A DNA stretch of 64,000 bases, taken from the NCBI RefSeq assembly GCF_036373705.1, contig NC_089868.1, positions 13,746,520 through 13,810,519 on the forward strand, written 5' to 3'. The DNA is from Amia ocellicauda. Lineage: Eukaryota; Chordata; Actinopteri; Amiiformes; Amiidae. The position numbers and the translations under genes are program-made. The number at the start of each line of letters is the position of its first letter. Within the stretch, counting starts at the first letter, position 1. The notes beneath the pieces were generated by a model. That model saw only the letters and a program-made list of their open reading frames with translations, did not search any database and was not told where the DNA came from. Of the stretch, positions 11,501-59,323 are shown one piece after another.

Positions 11501-14133
11501 TTGGCTCCTGAGTGGCTCAATGGCTGAATACTCCTGTGTAGAGTTCAGAAGGGGTGCAGGGGTACAGTTTGGGTCCGGTGGCCCACTTCTGTCTGGAGTC
11601 CAGGCTGAGCTACCTCCTGATTCCCAGAGGGCCGTGTGCTATCAGTTGCCAGGGAGGAGCACTTGTGAAGGGACCTCTGTCACTGCCTGGGCACCTGCAT
11701 GGGAGGGCATCGTCAGTCACGGCTGATAGCCAGGACCCCCATTTAAAACATGGATTTCTATATAAAAGGGTTCTTCCCACGTTAGGGAGTAGCAGCTTTG
11801 ATTATAATAAGACACCATAACAGGCAATTCAACCTGCAAAATGCCCGAGTCAGCAGTGGGAGAGCTGAGTGCCCCTCCAGAGATGAAACAGTGTCTTCCG
11901 TCGGCCTGTGGGTGTTCACACTTAGCATTTCTACTCTCTCAGGCTTTGAAAGGTTTATTCACGAGCAGGAGCACTGGGATCGGGCGGAAGGGCTGCACGC
12001 TGACGGCGGAGGACATCGAGGCCTACCTGTATGTCTTCTCACAGCCTGGAGCCCTGACTGGACCTCTCAACTACTACAGGAATGTGTTCAGGTAATACAT
12101 TTCTCTCTAGGACAGAGCTACTCACATGCTGGGCTCCTAAGTTACTCCACTGCAGGATTCACACAGACACAGACCGCTTGCTAACTGTGTGACCTATACT
12201 ATGACGTTGGCCTTACAGTCAGGTCTCTTGCCTGTGACTTTTCCCTTGACTAATTGACTAATGTGAAACTGCACGACTGAAAAGTAGGTTAAGACGCAAC
12301 AACAGACAAAAACGAATCGGGAGAGGGCTGCGAAAACCCTGCCATCGGCCCCTGCTGTCGCGGGGCTGTTGACAGACCGCGGTGCGTGAGTGTGCGGATC
12401 TGTGGCAGCTGCTTACAGACATTATGAGTTGGCACACAGACGGGACCCCTCCAGTTCGCTCCGCTCTGCCAGCTGTGCCCGAGGCGCTGCAGCCCTGGTG
12501 TGTGTGGGTTATTCAGAAAAATCCTAGGAAAGCGAATTCAATGTCCTGCGCTGAGCATATAGGAGCGATCTCTCACGCTGCTGAATGCACCGTTGAACCC
12601 AAGCCTCTCTGTGACATTTGATACAATAGCCTGTTATCAAATATTTACTTTCATGTGATCATGTAGCCAATCAACCTAAACAACAAGTCTGTGGGAAGTG
12701 GGGGGTAACAAGAGTACCCAGGGAAAACCCACGCAGACACAGGGAGAACATTCGCTCCACACAGAGACGCCCAGGGCCGAAATACAACCCGTCTAAGCAA
12801 TTCGCAACCGTGCCCAATAATACATGTACATATATACATACATAGATATATTTCACCCACTAAATTTGTCTTGTGCTCATGGCATTAACAAGTAGGAACA
12901 TGTCCCACTCTGAGTCAATAGTGTCCTCTAGTGGTGCTGATTAATAATGCACTTTTGATGCCTGGCAATGGAGGTATCACTTTCCTTTAATTAAAAATAA
13001 AAATAAGTCGTGCATCAGTGTCTCCTGCTCCTGCACATTCAGAACCCCGTTTTTTGCTGCCTTACAAACTAAATACCAGAGGGCAGCCGCAAGCAGTCAA
13101 TGTCAAAAGCCTCCTTTCAGCCTTCGCTCTGGTGCTGTGAAAGAGACCCTTGTATCTAGAGAGCCATGTCATTTTAATGACCGCGATCACAGACACCTAC
13201 AATAGGCCTGCTGTCTACAGAGACTGCATACATAGGGGCTGGTGGGCAGTGCCTACTTGAGATTGGGTGATTAATAGATGCTCTTATCACTCAAATTCAT
13301 AGTAAGAAAAGCTTGATTATTTACCATTCGAAAACCTCAGTCCCCTCCTAGAAAGCTTCAGAATATGCACGCTTGTTTCCTCCCACAAATGTACCACTTT
13401 AATAGTCTGTCCTTTCTGTTGGTTGGATTGTCTGTCTTATACTAATTAACCTCTATATCATCTCAATGTTGTTCTGTAGATGGCAGACAACTCATCAGAC
13501 ACCCACAGGAGTTTGCATTAGCAATAGTGACGGCTTTGGCTTGTTTATATTCAGGTGTTGGAAGGACTGCAAGTATGAATGAACACATTTAGTTTGGTGT
13601 CAGACAGCAGATGTTCCCTTAGCTGGTCTAGAAGCACAAACACTGATTTGCTGAGTTAACGGTAGAAATCAAGCCATCAGAAGAAGGCATTTTGATGTAA
13701 ATACTTTCTTCTTGTTGCATTATAACACATTTACACATTTTGTACTCAACCGTGACTTCTACGTGACAGGGGAGCTGGTGTTGGACTTCAGATGTATTTA
13801 ATATTTTCCTAATAATGATAATGTTTATTGTTACTGTCTGTCAGGTTGGATGTATTTGTTTGTCTCCTTCATGCCTCTATTTTACTTCACAGTTTTCTCC
13901 CTTTGAATGAACTTGAGGTGAAGTCACCCGTGTTGCTTCTCTGGGGGGAGAGGGACGCCTTTCTGGAACCAGACATGGCCGAGACCTCCAGACTCTACAT
14001 CAAAAATCACTTCAGACTCAACATCATCTCCGGGGCGAGTCACTGGCTGCAGCAGGACCAGCCAGACATCGTCAACACTTTGATATGGACCTTCCTGAAG
14101 GAGGGAGAGGGCCGCAAGAACTACAGAAACTGA
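5292..14133 (+). CDS. EPHX4: EPHX4, epoxide hydrolase 4 (complete, 7 coding exons, 369 aa)
   Basis: Alpha/beta-hydrolase of the epoxide hydrolase group, a predicted single-pass membrane protein; the substrate of EPHX4 is not well defined. Coding exons: 5292-5534, 6540-6625, 7942-8099, 10433-10561, 10782-10885, 11943-12091, 13893-14133. They sum to 1110 nt, 369 aa plus stop, against 362 aa in human as I recall. The N-terminal 50 residues are hydrophobic ([18 protein letters not shown]), a membrane anchor. The fold follows: HGFPEFW (oxyanion-hole loop, exon 2), GHDWGG with the nucleophile Asp (exon 4), a lid region, WGERDAF with the acid Asp and [10 protein letters not shown] with the catalytic His (exon 7). 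All catalytic residues are present. The start ATG has A at -3 and G at +4, and MARL matches the human start. It lies between BRDT and BTBD8 as in human. Confidence 0.95.
6540..6625 (+). CDS. EPHX4: EPHX4 coding exon 2 (HGFPEFW)
   Basis: Acceptor GTCTACAG, donor GTAAAA. Encodes [18 protein letters not shown] and then the HGFP oxyanion-hole motif. The last Trp codon is split 2+1 with the next exon. Confidence 0.95.
6970..7051. repeat. Dispersed repeat with inverted ends, copy A
   Basis: About 80 bp that shares TGGACTGCAGTGCTGG, GGATTGTCA and AGT(G)GTCCATA-like blocks with 8301-8372. The ends, ATATGGACTG and (reversed) ATATGGACCA, are inverted to each other. Family unknown; a short MITE is possible. 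Confidence 0.5.
7942..8099 (+). CDS. EPHX4: EPHX4 coding exon 3
   Basis: Acceptor GTCCTGCAG, donor GTGAGT. Encodes [20 protein letters not shown] and the RGYGESD loop found in alpha/beta-hydrolases of this group. Confidence 0.95.
8301..8372. repeat. Dispersed repeat with inverted ends, copy B
   Basis: Related to 6970-7051, same orientation, about 1.3 kb away. It starts GTGGACTGCAGTGCTGG and ends CAAAGCAGTCCATA; TGGACTGC and GCAGTCCA pair as inverted ends. Confidence 0.5.
10433..10561 (+). CDS. EPHX4: EPHX4 coding exon 4 (nucleophile elbow)
   Basis: Acceptor CCCCCCAG, donor GTAAGC. Encodes [15 protein letters not shown]; the Asp in GHDWGG is the predicted nucleophile. NCPHPTVF follows. Confidence 0.95.
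10782..10885 (+). CDS. EPHX4: EPHX4 coding exon 5 (lid)
   Basis: Acceptor TGTTTCCAG, donor GTAAGC. Encodes [20 protein letters not shown] and [12 protein letters not shown], part of the cap/lid region. Confidence 0.93.
11503..11745 (+). repeat. tRNA-derived SINE-like sequence
   Basis: It begins GGCTCCTGAGTGGCTCAATG, with a Pol III A-box-like TGGCTCAATGG at 11513-11523 and a weaker B-box-like GGAGTCCAGG near 11597. This resembles SINE heads of non-teleost fishes as I remember them. Diverged, no clear tail or target duplication. Confidence 0.4.
11943..12091 (+). CDS. EPHX4: EPHX4 coding exon 6 (lid)
   Basis: Acceptor CTCTCTCAG, donor GTAATA. Encodes [19 protein letters not shown] and [19 protein letters not shown], close to the human sequence; the Tyr residues of the lid are kept. 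Confidence 0.94.
12656..12815 (-). repeat. Fish SINE, minus strand
   Basis: Read on the minus strand it goes from a degraded tRNA-like head (GGGCACGGTTGCG) to GTTCTCCCTGTGTCTGCGTG, then GGTTTTCCCTGGGTACTC and TAGGTTGATTGGCTA. This is the body of a SINE type very common in fish genomes. The head is mutated and the element is in intron 6 of EPHX4, antisense. Confidence 0.7.
13893..14133 (+). CDS. EPHX4: EPHX4 coding exon 7 (catalytic acid and His, stop)
   Basis: Acceptor TTACTTCACAG. It completes a Ser codon and then encodes [10 protein letters not shown] (acid Asp) and [20 protein letters not shown] (catalytic His), ending in TGA at 14131-14133. Confidence 0.95.
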
Positions 14134-14765
14134 GTGCGTCTTCCTCTCCAGACTTGGAATTGCTGTGAAAACAACAAAAGAACAAACATAATGCAATCAT
14201 TATTTGGTTTTTACATAGTTCAAGTATTTTTTAAAAGACGTTTATCAAAACTTAAAAAAAAAAAAGCACATGTTATGAGTTCTGAACATTTGTCCATTTC
14301 TTAAACTTTTTGCACATGGCATCCGCCTTAAAATTTGTAAATGACACATTTACAGATGGGGCAAAAGTCTCCTTGTGATTTGTATTGTGTGGTGCCTTTG
14401 ACTAATTTATTCATGTGATGACTTAAATTGTGCCATTTTTATGAGGTTTACTGAGCCGTGGAGTTGTTTGCTAGATGTCACAGGATGTTTCTTTTTATAC
14501 AGGAAAAAATATTGGGATACTCCTCTCTTTGCCTTCTAAAACAGGTGGTGTTGTCTTAATAAAAATATTGTTCTTCATATTTGTATTTTTGAAAATCGCT
14601 CAGATCTTTCAGAATGTTGTTATCTTCTTTACCTTCCTGTAAAAAAAAAAAAGTGATGGTTAAATATTGTAAACTTTTGTATCTCTTCCTACACACACAT
14701 TTATTAATTCGCTGAGCCAATCCTGCACCATTTTAATTTTTTAAGCAAATAAATAATAAAGAAAA
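14134..14765 (+). other. EPHX4: EPHX4 3' UTR (inferred)
   Basis: AT-rich non-coding sequence with two A-runs, ending at a pair of AATAAA hexamers (14748-14753 and 14755-14760). Confidence 0.6.
14748..14760 (+). promoter_or_regulatory. Poly(A) signals, EPHX4
   Basis: Two AATAAA hexamers side by side about 620 nt after the stop codon. Confidence 0.6.
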
Positions 14766-17700
14766 AACGATGCCTTCAGTATTTTGTGTCTCAGTCAAGT
14801 GCGACGTTACGTTAAAAAATAATTATATTTATATATTTAAAGAATTAAAATGTTATACTTTAGCTTCATGTTAAAGCTTCCTAAGACGCTCGTAAGTCCA
14901 ATAAACCAATGTGAAAATATTTATACATGCAGTGACTATATTTAAATGGTTATAAACCTAGAACAGTGTATATTTGAGCCACTGCATACATATGATAAGA
15001 TATTAAGTTAATAAAAAAAATACAAAATATCAGCTTTGTTATCCTTTGTGTAATTGAAGTGCACAGCTTCACAGTTCAGCCAATCTGTTCATTTTCCCTT
15101 TTTCCAAATTCTGACTTCCCAGGCTTTGACAGTTTCTCTTTTAAATATTCAAGAGGAATGCCATTCTCTTACAGCTATGGTTTGTGCTGTACATCCCGAG
15201 CAAACATGTGGCAACATACCGCACCGCATCAAAGCAGGATGTCATTAGCTTGTTCTTCTGTGGCCTAAAACAACCGATTTAAATTAGCCTCTATTCCTCC
15301 GTGGCCTTCCCTGTCTGTCATGTAGTGCATAGAGACTCGATGTCTTGCCTTGGGAAATGACAAGTGCCAGAACATTTCAGCGACCGAAAGGCTTTTGAAA
15401 GGGTCAGACAATTCCATCTAAGTTTGAGGCTCCTATAATAGCTTCCACTCCGCTGCTGCGAGACAGGGGCTGTGAGTCAACTATACAATTTTTACTATAA
15501 TGGCAGATAAATAAATAAACCCCACACACAAATAATGTATATCATGAGGAATTTGCAGGGTGTTTCACTGCAAGAGCGACAGTGTAGTCAGACAGTGTCC
15601 TGCTGCTTTGTTGATAGCCCCAGATAATGGGTGTCACCTCAGGCAATCCTCTCCCGACTTCACTGAGCCATTCTGTCACTGCTGCCTGTGTGACCCCCAG
15701 CAGGAAGCAATTTTGCCCGATAGAAACTGAGGTTATTTTTACATTTCAGCAAAGTACTCTGAGAAGAATCCCCCCCACTCCGACACCAAGCCAAGAGGTC
15801 ACGTGGGACTTTGTTCTAGGTTTACCAAGCAGAGAAATAAACACCTTAGCCTTTCTCCACAAGCTGGTCTATGAGGTGGGGGGGAAATTGCTTAAATTGC
15901 CTATAAACATATCCAGTCTAAATATTGCAGACAGTCTCCATTTTGAAATGCCCAAAATGGAGCTGAGGGAGGTCCACATTTCTGCTCTCTCCTCATTGTG
16001 ACCTTGACTTAAACCTGATGTAAGACATGTCTGCTGCCCAGCCCTCTTCTGACCAGCCAGCCCTCAGTCATAGCTCAAACCTACAGGCCTGCAGTGATGG
16101 AGAAATAATGAGACGTTCCCCTCCGATCAGCGCCGCTATCACCATTCAGATGAATCAGGGGAGGAGCCGTCACTGCAGGGATGAGATGCTCCACCCGTAG
16201 AGCATAGAGGAACACTTCACTGCGAATTCACGACTCTCTTACTTCAACAGCGTGTCATCACTGACTCGTGACTCGGGAGGTGATGGGGTCTTTTGGGATG
16301 ACACGCGGGTTCTCCTGGTCTTTGGACCCTGGAAGATTTGTGCCAGTCACCTCTGCCCCACAGCCCCAGCTGACAGCACTGATAGCTCTTGAGATGGATG
16401 GAGCTGGCCGATTTCCATGGCTTGTTCACGCTTGAAAGGTCTGCCTTGCACAGTGGAGGAAGAATACTGTGTAGGTTTTCACAGAGTGGACTGTTAGTCT
16501 GAGCTGCAATATTTTCTTGCAAACCTAACCCACACCATCACTCCCACAGATTCATTACTGCTTTTCAGTTCTATTTACACTCCTAATTAGATTTTCCATA
16601 CAAATGAATTACCTAAATATACCCATAGAGCCCTTTCAACATGCCAGGTTGCTTACTCACCTCCATAAAATGTATTAAAGCCAGGCATTTGAGCATTAGC
16701 CTGTTGAGCACGGCTTTGTTATAGTAAATCTAGCTGCTCCCCTTTTCCCTAACCCTGCAATTAATTGATCTTTTCCACAGCAAAGGGATTCTGCACTTAA
16801 TAAAGGACCTTCTCCCGAAATGCATTGCGCTCTCTCGCAACAACGCCTACCGTATTGTCACGAAACGGGCATATTCTTTTTATTTAAACATCTGGCTCTC
16901 ATAAAAGTCATTTATGCCTATTTTTTCCTCTCACGGGTTAGAGTTTTATTTAATGGAAAGAACGAATATTTTGACTGTGTGTCAAAACAAGACAGAAACA
17001 GACCTTTAATCCCCTTCTCCATTTCAGTTTCCCGCTCTGCCATTACAGGAAATTCTTGGCAAACCGTTATTTTTGTGCTACTGTTTTTTTTTTGTAATGT
17101 TATATGTTTTACAACACACACCGCTGTGATCTTACACTTCAAAGCAGGGCCTCACAACACAGTGAAACGTGTTTCTTAAACGTCGATGAGAAAAACGAAG
17201 GCGCTTCTCTTCCACGTCGGGCGGTAAACAGGAAGAGTGGAAACACGTGTTCAGTGTGTTGTGAGTGGAGACCGGGGGAAGGCAAGGCACCGGAGAGTGA
17301 GTACTGCCAGAGCACGAAACATGTGATTAGAAAACATCCTTGACCTTATAAATATGCATTTTAATACAGCAGCACCATTAGCAGGTTCCCTCAATATATA
17401 CCGGAAAGCAAAACTTAATTTGCACTGCACTGTTTCAAAAGGGAAGCTTTCTGGACAGGAACAATGAAGCAAAAGTAGATTTGTCTTCTGTTCCTGACGG
17501 GGTGATGTAAATAAAGTGATTGGAAAACCCACACGTATGTCAGTGCAGTGTTTCTTTGTATGAATTGCGATGTTTTAGTGCGGTTGCGCGCAGCGGGACG
17601 TCTCTGCCGCGCCTTGGCTAACTCTGGAGGCAGTGACGTCAGTGCATTGCTTTTTATCATTGACATGAGCAGTAATAACTAACAGGTGCTTTGAATGCAG

Positions 17701-18394
17701 TTATTGTGTGTTCATGACAGGCAGACATGAAATCAACAATCCATTGTTCACTAAACAAAGAAGCAGCTTATATATCCAAAAAGGGCGAACCGGTCCAGCG
17801 AGCCAATACTGTTTGTATAGCGCCAATTTCGCTGGCTGAGTCAAATGAGTCAAGGATAACTGAGTAAGTTGATTAGATTTCATATTTCTTTCTTACATTA
17901 TGAAGCTGGCACCTATATCCATATTATAAACTAAACTTTGCGTATTGGCTTGATTTCCAACCCTTTCAACTGGATCAGCGAAGTGAATGCTTGTTTAAAA
18001 CTCGTCCAAAAGTGCTAACAGTCCATAATGTAAGTTAAAGATGGATGGGTGGCCTGTGATGATAATGAAAATTGAGTTTTCTGCTCCCATCCTGGACCAG
18101 CCGAGTATATCATTATCCAGAGCTGAGCAGATCTGTGCATGCACTGTTCGGTGTATCACTTTTAAAGGGTAATATCTACGCAAATATATTGAGCAACTGT
18201 GTCATTTAATACTATGTGGGGGGTGGGGGTGGAAAATGAGGTAAATGTTACAAAATTTAAAGGGCAACGTGCAGTAGCTCAAGAAGTGTCTGGTCCTGAT
18301 GTGCATTGCATCACTAACCTCCCGTGCCCCTCTTTCTCGTCAGAAACCGGCCAGACCAAGCCTCTCCGATGGTGCTTGGGACCGCAGCCTCCTC
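14766..18394. other. Intergenic, EPHX4 to BTBD8
   Basis: No gene recognised. The right part has a CpG-containing patch around 17575-17645 with a TGACGTCA palindrome, a candidate BTBD8 promoter. A pyrimidine tract with CAG at 18341-18343 could be an acceptor for a BTBD8 exon whose upstream part is noncoding. Open frames in 15600-17350 have no similarity that I recognise. Confidence 0.55.
17634..17641. promoter_or_regulatory. CRE-type palindrome TGACGTCA
   Basis: A perfect CREB/ATF site, TGACGTCA, next to a CpG-rich stretch (GGTTGCGCGCAGCGGGACG at 17582-17600). It lies 0.75 kb upstream of the BTBD8 start codon. Promoter role inferred. Confidence 0.35.
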
Positions 18395-56890
<38,496 letters not shown>

Positions 56891-57330
56891 GACTCCATGC
56901 CAGGATTTGAAACTCCTCCCTTTGAATGGTTTTGATTTTCAGCTGGACTGTTTTATATCACCTTGGAATAACTACTCAAGACAACTTTTTTTTGTTTTGT
57001 GTTGGTTGGTTTGTTTGAGAATCTCAGATTTAGACTCTAGGGCAGCTCTGAAATTAGATCCTTATTCTTAGACCCTGTTTAAGGTACTGTTACACCTACA
57101 TACAGAAAAACTAGCTACTAAGCATGTTATAATTTTTTTGTATGATTACATGTTTACTTGATGTTCCTCCGTTCCTCGTAGAAAAGGCATATTTCTTTCT
57201 CATGGCTCTTTCTTGATGATGGTTTAACAATTGTGTTTTACCAGGAAATAGATAACATGTTTTTTTGGATCCGTTGGTTTACATTTACTGTTGTGTTTAA
57301 GATCAAAATAAAAAACTGTGGTTCTAAACA
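56891..57330 (+). other. BTBD8: BTBD8 3' UTR (inferred)
   Basis: AT-rich sequence from the stop to just past AATAAA at 57307-57312. Longer forms cannot be excluded. Confidence 0.6.
57307..57312 (+). promoter_or_regulatory. Poly(A) signal, BTBD8
   Basis: AATAAA about 420 nt after the BTBD8 stop codon. Confidence 0.6.
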
Positions 57331-59248
57331 AAGCAACAAATAATTCCTTATGTGCGGTTTCCTAATGGTCAGGGGTCTCTGTTACATAATAAAGTCACAA
57401 AAGGGAGCTCGCATCTCTGCCATTTTTACTTTGCTGTGAGTAATAATTTAAGCAATCTCTGTTTTTAACCTGACAGCTTTAAATAAATGTGTCAGGCTGT
57501 TCATTTATAATCTTATTATTTTGCTCCACTAAACACAAATCTGTGTTGTAAGTGAAAACTTCCTGTGATTTAAGCTTTTGTGCCTCTAGTGAAATTCACA
57601 CAAAATGTATTATTTTGTCTATGTTTTCATATTATTATGAATTTGTAGCAGATTATTTGAACAGGGTGAAAGTAGATGTTTTCAGTTACTAGGTACTGTT
57701 TTCCCATTGAATTTTAAATGGGTATTTACTATCTTGCTTTCAGTGATAAACCACTTGATGTATAGGCTTTATTTAATTGTATAGACAAATCCTGGAAGTT
57801 AGCAAGTGTTTTATCTCATATAAAACTGCAGACATTTCAATGTTTGTTTTCTTTGTATCAATTTAGTCTCTGACATAATTGTATTTCGTATTTATTTAAT
57901 CTATTCTACTTCTTAAATAACACAATCCCTGGAAGAGATCTTTTTAAATCCTCTTTCAGTTTCTATAAACGGCTCTGCTGCACGATTGAATGAGCTGAGC
58001 TGTGTCTGGACTGCAGTCTTTTACAGTTTCTCTTGCACGTTTCTTTTTGTAGTGTACAGAGCCCAGTGTGTTCTGTTCTTGCAGGAAGTGCAGTTTGACA
58101 CTTATATTGAATATCTTGGATATATAGTATATTCTAGAATCTCCATCTATTTGTTAGACATGATCTAAATTGCTAAACGGCTTTTGTGACATGGTCAGGG
58201 AGGCAGTAGAAATGTGCAGGGGGAAAACGGAAACAAATAACAAAACAATTGTCTTTAATATTGATACTTCCATGGAGGTATTGCAATTTCAAAGTTGTTG
58301 TTAAATACTGCAAAGACCGACCAGGAATGGGTAAGTAGGGTTGGGGATGACGACGGACACCATCAGGATTGTTGTGCAGGCAGGGCATGTAAACAGTCGG
58401 CCATTCCTTGGACGCATGACACTTGACCTTGAAGGTGCCCCCCACAAAAGTTCTTCGAAGATGGCATTTCCTTGTGAGGATTCGTTCAGGTAGGTTTACA
58501 AAATGAAGTCCTAGTTACCTAGTTACTTACATGTAAAAAATGAATGCTGGGCCACCATTTCAAATTTTGACAACAACACAACCAGGTTCAGCCACCACTG
58601 ACCAAGAACTTGTGACCATAACCGTAATGCTGTAAGGCGGACAATCATGTAGGTGCAGCAATTCGGAGCGTTGCTGATGAACCAACATGTCGGTGACCTG
58701 TGTAATGCCAACTACTGTCACATACGTCATTATATACCAAAACATCATGCAAAATAGCTGTATGCAGGCAAACGTGTTGGACTGCAATACAATGTATACT
58801 AATCTTAGTTTCAAGTAATTTCATTGTATTTTATGGCAGTAATGTAAAAAAAATGTTTGGAGCAATCAGTCAATTACAGATCTGCACACAACGAATTTTG
58901 GTATAGATATAGATATACACACAATGTAGCGTCATGTTTCTTTTTCTTTTTAGTTCAGTGGATTTAACTTTGCTGCAGCCTATGGGCAAGACCCCACTTT
59001 ACCCACAATCCCTCTCGTTATGCGACCATCAACCGAGACCCGGTTCAAAGGGGGAAATGACGTGTGACCGCCGGATCCATTCACACACAACCCGACGAGC
59101 TGCTCACATCCACCAAAACACACAACCACACGACCTGACTGGTCGCAGCGCCAAAACAAAGCCCAGGACGGAGAGACCGCTACTCCGGAGAGCCGGCAGA
59201 CGAGACCGGCGACATCGACAGTATCAACCCGGGAAACCGCGGCTCCTG
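57331..59248. other. Intergenic, BTBD8 to SPO16, with SPO16 promoter side
   Basis: AT-rich up to about 58930. From 58970 to 59250 it becomes CpG-rich (GCGACCATC, CCGGATCC, GGAAACCGCGGCTCC), consistent with a SPO16 promoter/5' UTR. Includes TGACGTGT near 59058, a half CRE site. Nothing recognised in the AT-rich part. Confidence 0.5.
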
Positions 59249-59323
59249 ATGGCGGGAAGCGGGAAATGGCGGGACAGCATGAAACCCTGGAAGACCACGA
59301 TCATCATCAGTGCCTGCCTTCAG
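59249..59323 (+). CDS. SPO16: SPO16 coding exon 1
   Basis: 25 codons from ATG at 59249 to donor GTGTGT. Encodes MAGSGKWRDSMKPW and KTTIIISACLQ. The same frame is open upstream to 58934, with ATGs at 58982 and 59057, but 59249 matches the human start. Confidence 0.85.

Larger units (their letters stand above)
5535..13892 (+). other. EPHX4 introns, contents
   Basis: Six introns (5535-6539, 6626-7941, 8100-10432, 10562-10781, 10886-11942, 12092-13892), all GT-AG. Besides the two related hairpin-like repeats and two SINE-like pieces listed separately, I recognise nothing in them. Open frames inside them have no exon borders or family similarity. Confidence 0.6.

Noticed and set aside
11503..11745. 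A tRNA gene at the A-box-like sequence
   Set aside because: The A box is present, but there is no cloverleaf and the B box is poor; a SINE head is more likely.
15627..16001. 124-codon open frame between EPHX4 and BTBD8
   Set aside because: No recognisable motif, no exon borders fitting a gene, and ordinary intergenic composition.
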